From contig NZ_CP007215.2 of assembly GCF_000300455.3 (NCBI RefSeq), positions 2,108,001-2,172,000 on the forward strand: a DNA stretch of 64,000 bases. The letters run 5' to 3'. Shown piece by piece: positions 10,384-18,176 of this stretch. Position numbers and translations under genes: made by a program. The notes beneath the pieces are model-generated. The model saw only the letters and a program-made list of their open reading frames with translations, searched no databases and was not told the DNA's origin. The stretch comes from Kosakonia sacchari SP1 (GTDB lineage Bacteria; Pseudomonadota; Gammaproteobacteria; Enterobacterales; Enterobacteriaceae). The first letter of the stretch is position 1, and each line of letters begins with the position of its first letter.

Positions 10384-11121
10384 TCAGTCATTTCCCGTAT
10401 GGGGAGCGATAGCAAACCCCTGTTCACGCCAGTGGGTAAGCTGCTGCGACTGGCTGCGCGTGAGCGGTTTACCGGTCCAGACAAAAAGATGCTGGCCGGG
10501 AAAAAATTCCGGGTGAGGGGAGTCGAGCGGTTCGGCGAGGACATCAATGCGCCAGCCCTGCTGTGACAGGCGCCATGCCTCGAGCCATAGATGGGTGCGA
10601 TCGTCATTTCCCCAGGCGATCAGCAGCGCCGTTTTTGCTGCCTGTTCACGTGCGGTGGCAATGCCTGACGCGGCAAACTCCACTAACACGCCGTCCAGCA
10701 GGCTTAACACTACACGCGCGGTATTTTTATCACGACTGAGCCGCTGGCGTACCGGCACCAGAATATCGTCGATAAGTACATCCGCCGCGTGTGTCTGACT
10801 CAACGTGTGAAGGGTGGCGCGTAGCCGGGAAGGATTCACTTGTCGCAACATGGACATCAACTCTTCCTGCAGTGATGCCCAGCTTGTTTCCCCGGCGAAT
10901 TTGTTGTCGTCGAGCAAGGCTTTAACTTTGCTTACGGAAATGCCGTTATCGATCCAGCGCTTGATCTCCACAATGCGCTGAATATCCGACTCATCGAACT
11001 GACGATGACCGCCTTCACTGCGCTGTGGTTTTAACAGTCCGTAGCGACGCTGCCATGCGCGTAGTGTGACCGGGTTTATCCCGCAGCGTTCGGCAACCTC
11101 GCCGATACTATAAAAAGCCAT
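10384..11121 (-). CDS. bluR: BluR, MerR-type repressor of the blue-light regulon
   Basis: A 245-residue MerR-family regulator of the MlrA/BluR type. The N-terminal domain has the family signature YSIGEVAERCGINPVTLRAW, then QRRYGLLKPQRSEGGHRQFD. The C-terminal part resembles a cobalamin-binding-type fold but lacks the DxHxxG motif, as expected for BluR. In E. coli BluR represses ycgZ-ymgA-ariR and is released from DNA by light-activated BluF. The order bluR-bluF-ycgZ is the same here, which separates it from the paralogue MlrA. It is 100 bases downstream of bluF, and a palindrome of TGTACA type lies in between, pointing to autoregulation. Confidence 0.9.
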   Translation of the reverse strand: MAFYSIGEVAERCGINPVTLRAWQRRYGLLKPQRSEGGHRQFDESDIQRIVEIKRWIDNGISVSKVKALLDDNKFAGETSWASLQEELMSMLRQVNPSRLRATLHTLSQTHAADVLIDDILVPVRQRLSRDKNTARVVLSLLDGVLVEFAASGIATAREQAAKTALLIAWGNDDRTHLWLEAWRLSQQGWRIDVLAEPLDSPHPEFFPGQHLFVWTGKPLTRSQSQQLTHWREQGFAIAPHTGND

Positions 11122-11171
11122 AGCTCCCTCGTACTCTTTAACGCCAGTGTGCTCTTTTCACAGACTAAGTT

Positions 11172-11210
11172 AACTTTGCAAAGTTGTACAAATCCTTTTT
11201 TGTACAACTT
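11172..11210. promoter_or_regulatory. Palindromic operator between bluF and bluR
   Basis: AAGTTGTACA (11181-11190) and TGTACAACTT (11201-11210) form a perfect inverted repeat with a 10-base spacer. An overlapping perfect 14-base palindrome, AACTTTGCAAAGTT, lies at 11172-11185. The site is 51-89 bases upstream of the bluR start. TGTACA-type half sites occur for MerR proteins of the MlrA/CarH class. Binding by BluR is inferred. Confidence 0.65.
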
Positions 11211-11221
11211 CGCTGCACAGC

Positions 11222-12445
11222 TTATATCATCTCATCTCTTTTTTCTGGCCAGGCGACAGCCGGTATGCCGTTTAAATCCGGGCGCGCGAAAAGATGCCCC
11301 TGGAACTGAGAAATACCGGCCGATTCAAGCCACATCCACTCTTCGGCTTTCTCGACGCCGACGGCGGAAATGGCAATTTCCAGCGAGGTACAGCATTTGA
11401 TAATCGCCTGGACAATGGCCTGGCGGGAGCCACTTTTGTGCACATCCGCAATCAGAGCGCGGTTGATTTTGATTCTGTCCGGCTGGAATTGCGTCAGCAA
11501 TACCAGCCCGCCAAACCCGGCACCGAAATGATCGATTGCCACGCGAATACCGGCACCTTTTAGCATTTTTACCGCCTGGGTAAACGCATCAATGCAGGAA
11601 AATACGGCGCTTTCGTTAAATTCAACGATGATCTGTTCAGGAACCAGCCCGTTTTCTTTAATCGCCTGCACAATAAATTCAGCGGCACCTGGCACCTTGA
11701 CCAGCGTCATGGGCAGCAAATTTACCGAGAGCGACTGCACTCCCAGCTTTAACGACGCGGCCATCGCAAAAGCGACACGCTTGCTTTGTAAATCGGCGGT
11801 GTAAATATCATCCCCGGCCATGTCGTCGAACCAGTCCTGCGGCGAGCCACCGACGCGGGTGCGCAGCAGGGCTTCGACAGAGACAATCTGGCGGGCAAAG
11901 GGGTCAACAATGGGCTGGAACGCAAAATGGCAACCGGCACGGCTGTCCGGGACGCCTGGTGGCAGGGGTATCGCGTTGCCATCGTCAATAAACTCCCAGG
12001 CATCACCCGGTGGAATTTCGTAGTAGAACTCTTTCTCGCTGTCTTCAACGAAGGTCTGAAAGAACTGCAACGCGCGATCGCCGTAGGTCAGTTGGTATCG
12101 CGTTGTGCCTTTATCAAACACGGTCTGCAATACCGCTTCACGGTCGTGATCGCGCAAGTCGAACAGTTCCATTCCCGTTTTACCGAAGCGTCTTGACGGT
12201 GCGTAGTCCCTAAGTACTTCGACCAGATTGTAATGGCGGTCATCGTTACAGATGTCCTGATAAATAGCCGCAACGTTTTCTTCAGGCCCTTCAAGCAGTT
12301 GAAAGAAATGAGTGCCATTGAACAGCAGGATCCCCGTCACGCTGGCCTGACCATTTTTGATATTGGCGGCTGCGACCATCTCTTCAAGCAGCGTAAACGA
12401 GACATGGTCATGCAGGTGGCTGCGGTAAATGATGGTGGTAAGCAT
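11222..12445 (-). CDS. bluF: BluF, blue-light sensor with degenerate EAL domain
   Basis: A 407-residue protein with an FAD-binding BLUF domain at residues 1-95 and an EAL-like domain at about 155-400. The photochemical residues Tyr7 (IIYRS), Asn31 (IKNGQ) and Gln49 (HFFQLLEG) are all present. The EAL part has lost catalytic residues: the acidic pair of active enzymes is DHFGAG here and the metal-binding glutamate segment reads EFNES. It should not hydrolyse cyclic di-GMP. In E. coli, BluF binds and removes the repressor BluR after blue light, more strongly in the cold. It is divergent from ycgZ. Confidence 0.95.
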   Translation of the reverse strand: MLTTIIYRSHLHDHVSFTLLEEMVAAANIKNGQASVTGILLFNGTHFFQLLEGPEENVAAIYQDICNDDRHYNLVEVLRDYAPSRRFGKTGMELFDLRDHDREAVLQTVFDKGTTRYQLTYGDRALQFFQTFVEDSEKEFYYEIPPGDAWEFIDDGNAIPLPPGVPDSRAGCHFAFQPIVDPFARQIVSVEALLRTRVGGSPQDWFDDMAGDDIYTADLQSKRVAFAMAASLKLGVQSLSVNLLPMTLVKVPGAAEFIVQAIKENGLVPEQIIVEFNESAVFSCIDAFTQAVKMLKGAGIRVAIDHFGAGFGGLVLLTQFQPDRIKINRALIADVHKSGSRQAIVQAIIKCCTSLEIAISAVGVEKAEEWMWLESAGISQFQGHLFARPDLNGIPAVAWPEKRDEMI

Positions 12446-12778
12446 TGAAGTTCCGGCAGGAGATTTAGGAATATTTACCTTAGCAGAGGATAGCTATGAC
12501 GTCGCGCCGCTATTCCATTTGTTTTCAAATAGTTCGTGTATGACCGCAGGGGATTATGCAGAAATGTTAACAATAAAGCAGACACCGATACAGGTAATTT
12601 GTACAAATCTGGCGCGTATGAGTGCTTTTGTTTTCATGATAATTTATTGATTATTATGAATTTATTTAGTGTTTCTATAGAGGGCTAACTATTTTGTACA
12701 ATTTCTATGTACATATTGGCAATCTTTGTATAACTTTAATTGTACTTTCCTGACTCATGGATTTTAGAGGAGTGACAG
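12446..12778. promoter_or_regulatory. Divergent bluF / ycgZ control region with several TGTAC boxes
   Basis: This 333-base AT-rich stretch holds no gene. A perfect palindrome ATTTGTACAAAT lies at 12597-12608. Further TGTACA boxes are at 12695-12700 and 12708-12713, with related TGTATA at 12727-12732 and TGTACT at 12742-12747, the last ones right before ycgZ. They match the half site of the bluF-bluR intergenic palindrome. Repression of both directions by BluR is the likely use. Confidence 0.6.
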
Positions 12779-13018
12779 ATGCAACAGAATGGTTTCCTTC
12801 CAAACACAGCGAATGCGGTTACGCGCTATTTTGATAAAGCGACGCTGCCAACGCAGCAAGAAACGTTAGGACGCATTGCTGTCGAGATCTTGACCGAAGG
12901 CCGCAATCTGAACCGTAAGGCTATTTGTACCAAATTGTTGTCGCGGCTTGAAAAAGCATCTGGCCCGGAAGAGGAGAGCCACTATCACACGCTGATTGGT
13001 TTGCTGTTTGATCGTTAA
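12779..13018 (+). CDS. ycgZ: YcgZ, small two-component connector protein
   Basis: A 79-residue protein matching E. coli YcgZ along its length (AVTRYFDKATLPTQQETLG, ending in HTLIGLLFDR). In E. coli it acts with YmgA and AriR on the Rcs phosphorelay, raising colanic acid synthesis and lowering curli, as the output of the blue-light switch. A GAGG box lies 8 bases before the start. It is the first gene of the ycgZ-ymgA-ariR operon, behind the putative BluR boxes. Confidence 0.93.
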   Translation: MQQNGFLPNTANAVTRYFDKATLPTQQETLGRIAVEILTEGRNLNRKAICTKLLSRLEKASGPEEESHYHTLIGLLFDR

Positions 13019-13165
13019 GATGGAAAGACTAATCGCGATAAATCACCTGGTTATTTGAGTCAATTCTCACGGGACGCCAGAAGCTGTGGCAGAACGCTAC
13101 CACATGAGAATTGGCTTTATGCCGCAATTGCACTTCGGCAACGGGCGGCAACCCGAGATGCAGTT

Positions 13166-13474
13166 ATGAACAGTAGTGAAATAGAGCAACTGACAGATGA
13201 ACTTATTGGAGTGGCCGTGTTGTCGCTCCTGAAAGATAACTCTCCTATCAGCACTCAGGCTCTGATAGCCAGGCTGCGTTCGATGGAGAGCAGTGAACCT
13301 GACAGCCAACGGCGCAAGATGCTGGGGCGTATTATTGCCGAAATCAGCAATAACACCTTCGGCGAAAGGCGGCGTGGTGAAGACGCGGTAGGCATGGAAT
13401 GGAATGAGGATCGCAGGGATAACATTTATCCACTGTTTGGCAACAAGCAGCCGGGCAGTAGTAAAAAACACTGA
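13166..13474 (+). CDS. ymgA: YmgA, small connector protein of the blue-light regulon
   Basis: A 102-residue relative of E. coli YmgA and of AriR. The recognisable part is the N-terminal helical region ELIGVAVLSLLKDNSPISTQ. I chose the ATG at 13166 because the longer open frame from 13055 has no resemblance to the family, though the ribosome binding site here is weak. It lies between ycgZ and ariR, 147 bases after ycgZ. The extra C-terminal ~30 residues are charged and poorly conserved. Role as in E. coli, through RcsC/RcsD, is inferred from family and context. Confidence 0.82.
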   Translation: MNSSEIEQLTDELIGVAVLSLLKDNSPISTQALIARLRSMESSEPDSQRRKMLGRIIAEISNNTFGERRRGEDAVGMEWNEDRRDNIYPLFGNKQPGSSKKH

Positions 13475-13515
13475 CTTAAGTGCTGATAAGAATGAACTCA
13501 ACATGGGGTAATGAA

Positions 13516-13794
13516 ATGAGCCAGGCTATGCTTGAAAGTTCTGATGGGTACGAAAATCTTCCTGATCTTTCGCTCATGGAATATTTTCGCAGCGGTGGTG
13601 AAAAGCTTGCAGAGGAATCAGCCATTCTTGGTGTCGCCATCAGACGCATAGTCGCAGCCGATGAACGGATAACCCATAAGGCGTTAATTCTGGAGTTAAT
13701 CCGGATGATCGAAAGCACGGATGATGTGGTACGAAGCGACATCATCCGCAATACGCTGGAAATTGTTGTACACCATACGACGGATGATATCTGA
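13516..13794 (+). CDS. ariR: AriR (YmgB), biofilm and acid-resistance connector protein
   Basis: A 92-residue helical protein close to E. coli AriR/YmgB (MEYFRSGGEKLAEESAILG and RNTLEIVVHHTTDDI at the end). AriR is a small dimer that affects biofilm, acid resistance and the Rcs pathway. I chose the ATG at 13516, which has a GGGG box 7 bases upstream; upstream starts at 13480 and 13492 are less well placed and 13528 is possible. A fourth gene, ymgC, present in E. coli, is missing here. A stem-loop follows 16 bases after the stop codon. Confidence 0.92.
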   Translation: MSQAMLESSDGYENLPDLSLMEYFRSGGEKLAEESAILGVAIRRIVAADERITHKALILELIRMIESTDDVVRSDIIRNTLEIVVHHTTDDI

Positions 13795-13810
13795 CCTCAG
13801 GAACGAGGGG

Positions 13811-13848
13811 TTATTGCCACCGTCCGCGAAACCAGACGGTGGCAATAA
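13811..13848 (+). terminator. Stem-loop after ariR, possible terminator
   Basis: TTATTGCCACCGTC (13811-13824) pairs perfectly with GACGGTGGCAATAA (13835-13848) around a 10-base loop. No T run follows directly; TTTTTT comes only at 13863. It may end the ycgZ operon or protect its 3' end. Confidence 0.5.
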
Positions 13849-14047
13849 TCGGCCAATACCGGTTTTTTGCCTTCCCTTTATTGGCTTGTACTTGTTGAAA
13901 ACATCTCTTTGCCAACACCTGCCACACCAGGGTTTTTTTACGCTTGCCTGCTGGCTTTGTGATTTGCCGCAATCTGAAAAGTGGCACTATCCTCTGTGCA
14001 CAGTTTCGTAACGCCATCGCCGCGTTTTGTGGCGATAAAGGGCCACA

Positions 14048-14203
14048 ATGTCAGGTTTTAAGCTCATCCCACTTGCCAGAAAGCTTGCCGTTGGGCTGCT
14101 TGTGCTCGGTATCGTTTTTTTTATTGGCCGCGTTTATCAGTCGGAAAAAGGCCCGAAGACAGGGCCTTTGTACATCAGGAAAGCACTTTCAGCGAGGCGT
14201 TAA
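14048..14203 (+). CDS. Possible 51-residue membrane protein
   Basis: An ATG at 14048 with AAGGG about 6 bases upstream opens a 51-codon frame. It has a basic start (MSGFKLIPLARKLA), one hydrophobic segment VGLLVLGIVFFIGRVY and a basic tail. That is the look of a small single-span membrane protein. Against it, the last third runs through the terminator of the opposite dynamin operon and overlaps its 3' end by 29 bases. It might be a real small protein with a chance read-through tail, or not coding. Confidence 0.3.
   Translation: MSGFKLIPLARKLAVGLLVLGIVFFIGRVYQSEKGPKTGPLYIRKALSARR
14145..14169 (-). terminator. Rho-independent terminator of the dynamin operon
   Basis: On the minus strand AAAGGCCC and GGGCCTTT pair around a 7-base loop and run into five T. 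It starts 6 bases past the stop codon of the last GTPase gene. Confidence 0.8.
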
Positions 14204-15929
14204 ACGCAGTACTTCGCTGGGCAATATCACTTTGCTGAGTAAGCGTAATAGCCTCGCGCAGTGCTGTCCTAAAGGCGGCGCTTAACTGCTGTGAACGCTC
14301 AAGGAGTTTCTGTAGTCGCGCCTCGTCAGCCATTTGCGGGTTGAAAAATTCGATCGCGGGCTGAAGCTCTTTTAACGCTTTGGCACCGGAATCCGCGAGG
14401 GTTCTGAATTGCAAATCCTTGAGCCTGACGCGTAACAATTGAATATTGTCGATATCGCTTTGCAACGCTTTGTTATAGGCGCTAAACACGCGATCAATTT
14501 TCTCTTCATAAGGCGAGGTGGTGTTGCGCCGCGTATTATGGCTTTTCAGGAACGCGTCCAGCGTGCAGCCCTTGGTTGCATAGCTTGTCAGTCGTGTCGA
14601 TGAGTAGGCAGTCATACCGGCATAACCGATCCCGGTGAACAGCAGTTCGTCGGCCACGGTTTCCATGATCGCCTCAATGTCTTCCTGCGGTTTCACATCG
14701 GCTTTATTCAGAACCACATAAACATCGTCAGCGGCAAAAGCACTCTGGCGAATAAATTCAATGTCAGACTGGGCAATCGTTCCGGCAGGATCCAAACCAA
14801 TCACCCAGATCATTGCGGAGCACTGCGTAAGGAATTCAAGGGTTGTTGTACGATCGGCCGCTTCCGTTCTGTTAACCGCGCCGGGATTATACCCGGGGGT
14901 ATCAACCAGGCAGATGTGCTCAAACAACGCCTCATCCATTGGCGCTTGCAGGCTAATTGTCGGCATCACGGTGCGTAGATCGAAACCAAAGGCCGCCAGA
15001 TAATCATGCGATAACGCTTTATACAGCTTGCTGCTTAAAGGCACGTTGCCACCGTTTTTGGCGTAGCCGCAGATGCGAGAGTCAGTCGCGCAGACAACAA
15101 AACTCGGGATCACCGTAACGGGATTAATACCGGTCGCCAGCTTCAGGGATTTATCCTGAATAAAGCTATTGATGAACTCCGACTTGCCGCTGCTGAACCC
15201 GCCTGCAACGCCAACGACCGTTTTACCGGAGGCCGCCGGGAAGGTGTTGAGTTGCTCAAGATCGGCCAGCACGTTTTGCAGAATAAGCAACGCGCCAGCT
15301 TCATCCGCCAGCGATGATTCTTCAGCAGCAAAGGCGGCATAGTCGCTATGCAGTAGCTGGCGAAATGCCTCCAGCCCGGCATTTTGCGAAGGTTGCGCAG
15401 ATAAAATGGACTGCAGCAGTGCGAAGCGTTCACTCAGCGTCAGGTTATCATGATGAAGCTGGGAGTAATCCTGCTGGAGCTGCTGATGCGACACGTCCAG
15501 TTGCTGCTTAAGTTCCTCGAGCACGTGCAGACTGGCGCGGTTTTGCGATAACAGCGCTTGCGTGTTGGTGATTGTCTCGTCAAGCGATGCCACTTTTTCC
15601 ACCAGACGTTCGTTACGCAGGTTTTGCTCAATGCGCTGTGCTTCGAGCGCGTTGATTTGGGTGGTCAGCACCTGTTTTTGTTGTGCCATATCATGCTGAT
15701 GTTGCGCATTGAAATGCTGTAGCTGCGCTTGCTGCTCCGTTTCCAGGTGCGTCAATTGCTGCTGATGGTTGAGTTTCAACTCCGCGACAATTGTGCCAAC
15801 CTGTTTTTCGTAGTCACTCAGCGTGCGCGAGACGGTTGCGGCTATCGCCTTACGCTTAAAGCACCAGAAATGGCTGAGGGTATCAAGGTCGGTAAAGACC
15901 GCTTTGTCAATGTGCGGCGCGTCACTCAT
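14175..15929 (-). CDS. Dynamin-like GTPase with N-terminal coiled coil (third gene of operon)
   Basis: A 584-residue large GTPase. Residues 30-180 are rich in Gln, Leu and Glu and should form a long coiled coil. The GTPase domain follows, with the P-loop GVAGGFSSGKSEF at about 240-252, G3 DTPGYNPG at 343-350 and a complete G4 NKAD at 408-411. A helical region closes the protein; no clear membrane segment is seen. Its start codon overlaps the stop of the second GTPase gene as ATGA, so translation is coupled. The set of three resembles the LeoABC dynamins of enterotoxigenic E. coli in design. Function (membrane remodelling, vesicle release or defence) cannot be read from sequence. Confidence 0.85.
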   Translation of the reverse strand: MSDAPHIDKAVFTDLDTLSHFWCFKRKAIAATVSRTLSDYEKQVGTIVAELKLNHQQQLTHLETEQQAQLQHFNAQHQHDMAQQKQVLTTQINALEAQRIEQNLRNERLVEKVASLDETITNTQALLSQNRASLHVLEELKQQLDVSHQQLQQDYSQLHHDNLTLSERFALLQSILSAQPSQNAGLEAFRQLLHSDYAAFAAEESSLADEAGALLILQNVLADLEQLNTFPAASGKTVVGVAGGFSSGKSEFINSFIQDKSLKLATGINPVTVIPSFVVCATDSRICGYAKNGGNVPLSSKLYKALSHDYLAAFGFDLRTVMPTISLQAPMDEALFEHICLVDTPGYNPGAVNRTEAADRTTTLEFLTQCSAMIWVIGLDPAGTIAQSDIEFIRQSAFAADDVYVVLNKADVKPQEDIEAIMETVADELLFTGIGYAGMTAYSSTRLTSYATKGCTLDAFLKSHNTRRNTTSPYEEKIDRVFSAYNKALQSDIDNIQLLRVRLKDLQFRTLADSGAKALKELQPAIEFFNPQMADEARLQKLLERSQQLSAAFRTALREAITLTQQSDIAQRSTAFNASLKVLS

Positions 15930-18163
15930 TTTTTGACTCCCTGAATCTGCGCGGCAAAGCGCTGTAAGCGGTCAAGGGTCAGGGTACTGTTTTTAACTTG
16001 ATTCGCAATTTGTTGAATTTTAGCGTCCATTTCAGTGACAAAAACTGATGAAATGGTGTCAGGTAAGGTGTTTTTTATGCGGGAAAAATAGTGATCGATA
16101 TCGTCATAAACGGTTCGCCGTACATTGGCGACAAAATTATCTGCGCTGTCTATATACTCGTCGGCCGCATTTCCCTTCAGCTTGCCTTTTGGCGCGAGTT
16201 CAGGCGGAACGGGGATATTCAGTAAAAACGTCTGACGCGGCAATTTTGCGGCCACCGAGAGAATAACATCGGCAATCATCAGCGCCTCACATTCTCCCTC
16301 GAGGATTTCCTTGATAAGCGGGGTCACATTTTTACTGATCGCCATTTCTAAGCCGCTATGTTGTTTAACGGAGGCTTCTTTTAATTTTTCCCCCACCTCA
16401 TGCACAAACCCTTTTAACGCCACCGACGTCGGGCCGGTATGGATAATCGTCTCCGTTTTGCTAACTGTTTCAGTCCCGCCGCCCCATAACTTGCGCGCAA
16501 CCCAGTTATAAGCACCTGGTTTTTCGCGCGTATATTGCGTTGTTTCACTGGTACTTTGGTCGCCGATGGCGCTGCGGGTAACCTGGAACTGCTTATCAGC
16601 CTCCCGATTCAGTTCGGTAATCACTTCCCGATAGTAGTGTTCTACGCAGTCGCGATAAGCTCGGTTGAGGCGTTTATCAAGGATATTACGTTTACTTTCC
16701 AGCGCCGCACTCTGTTTTGCCAGCGCGTGTAAGTCTGAGCTGTTAATCAGCGTCATACGCTGCTCGATTTGTCGCAGAAGCGCCTCGGTAAACTCCGCTA
16801 CTACCTGGTTTTTACGCGTGACCAGTACCTGCATTTTTTCACGAATAATGTCGTCTTTTTTGCGGCGAACCGCCTCGATTTTGCGGTGAATGTTGTCGAT
16901 GTTCGCAAGCAAAGCCAGACTGTGTTGGGTGAGTTGTTGGTTTTGTAAGGTAAAAAAATCGGCGTAATCGTCGGTCAGATTGTCCCAGGTCTTGGTTTCG
17001 TTCGCATCCCACGTCTCGGGCGTTGCCAGCCGGTGGGAAAGTCCATATGTCACACCTGAACAGTGCAAAAGGTGTTCTTGCGGTGCCCGAATGATACTGT
17101 CAAACACGGCGCCGACTTCCGGATGATGTTGCTTGAGGTTTTTCAGCGTACTGGTCGCTCTGTTGATGAGCGAGTTTTTGATGTTTTCAAGCGTCTGGTT
17201 CAGGTGAGGGCGCTTTTCACTGCCATACAGTTGGGTATCAATCTGGCTGGCGACTAACACTAATTCCTGCACACCCTCTTTAGCGGTGATACGTCCCATG
17301 ACTTCCAGATCGTTTTCATTCAAAAACTGCCCGGCCGGACTGACAATAAACACTACATCGCAGGTTTTCAGCAAATCGACGGTGCGTGCTTCACGCGACT
17401 GGACAGGGTCATTCATCCCGGGCGTGTCGATAACGCTAATATCCTTGAGTGAGGCGAGCGGCATCGAAATATGGACGACTTTCGTGAAGGGCATATATTT
17501 CCCCTCTGCGCCAACATAGTTGAGCAGCTCAGTTGAGAGGGCTTCACGATTTTCTGGCTCAATGACGCCGACATACTCAAGATCTGCAAGTGTTAACCCC
17601 GATTTTTGCATACGTGTATATTGATCATGGGACGCGCAAAGCTCGGGGTGCGAGCTCTGGATTTCCTGCAGCGCTTGCCGGGTGATATGCGCCGTTACCC
17701 GCGACTCATCTGATGTTGCGGATGTGACCGGTCGGGAAGCGAATTCTGCGTATTTTCTGTCGGTTATTTTTTTTAATTCAAAGGTATATTTGTTTGCATT
17801 GTGTTCGATTTGCTTGAGATCGTCGACCGTAAAAAACTCCACCTGCGCGCGAAAACGCTCGCCATAAGAGAGCGTGGTTAATGCCGCTGTCATTGGCGTC
17901 GCCGCTTTTGGCAGGACGTTTTCCCCGTCAAAGAACAATGCGTTGAGCAGCGAAGATTTTCCCGCTTTGACGCGCCCAACAATACCAATATTAAGCAAGC
18001 GCCCGTCGGTACTGATTTTTTCAAATGCGGCAGATAACGCGCTGGCCGAATCGAGGCAATGTTGCTGCTTTAGTTGCTGGATTTCCTGTTCAAAGAGATC
18101 GAGTACGTTGGGAAAGAGCGCTTCGAGTTTTTGCGTCTTCTCGATCAAATATTGATATTCCAT
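15926..18163 (-). CDS. Dynamin-like GTPase (second gene of operon)
   Basis: A 745-residue dynamin-family protein. P-loop GIVGRVKAGKSSLLN at about 60-74, G3 DTPGMND at 246-252, and a G4-like ASQID at 306-310 in place of NKxD. The long C-terminal helical part probably forms the stalk used for assembly. I chose the ATG at 18163: it has AGGA 7 bases upstream and lies 13 bases after the first GTPase gene. The longer open frame to 18241 would run into that gene. It overlaps the third gene by four bases. Bacterial dynamins often work in pairs, so a mixed complex of the three products is likely. Confidence 0.88.
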   Translation of the reverse strand: MEYQYLIEKTQKLEALFPNVLDLFEQEIQQLKQQHCLDSASALSAAFEKISTDGRLLNIGIVGRVKAGKSSLLNALFFDGENVLPKAATPMTAALTTLSYGERFRAQVEFFTVDDLKQIEHNANKYTFELKKITDRKYAEFASRPVTSATSDESRVTAHITRQALQEIQSSHPELCASHDQYTRMQKSGLTLADLEYVGVIEPENREALSTELLNYVGAEGKYMPFTKVVHISMPLASLKDISVIDTPGMNDPVQSREARTVDLLKTCDVVFIVSPAGQFLNENDLEVMGRITAKEGVQELVLVASQIDTQLYGSEKRPHLNQTLENIKNSLINRATSTLKNLKQHHPEVGAVFDSIIRAPQEHLLHCSGVTYGLSHRLATPETWDANETKTWDNLTDDYADFFTLQNQQLTQHSLALLANIDNIHRKIEAVRRKKDDIIREKMQVLVTRKNQVVAEFTEALLRQIEQRMTLINSSDLHALAKQSAALESKRNILDKRLNRAYRDCVEHYYREVITELNREADKQFQVTRSAIGDQSTSETTQYTREKPGAYNWVARKLWGGGTETVSKTETIIHTGPTSVALKGFVHEVGEKLKEASVKQHSGLEMAISKNVTPLIKEILEGECEALMIADVILSVAAKLPRQTFLLNIPVPPELAPKGKLKGNAADEYIDSADNFVANVRRTVYDDIDHYFSRIKNTLPDTISSVFVTEMDAKIQQIANQVKNSTLTLDRLQRFAAQIQGVKK

Positions 18164-18176
18164 AGCCGTGTCCTGC

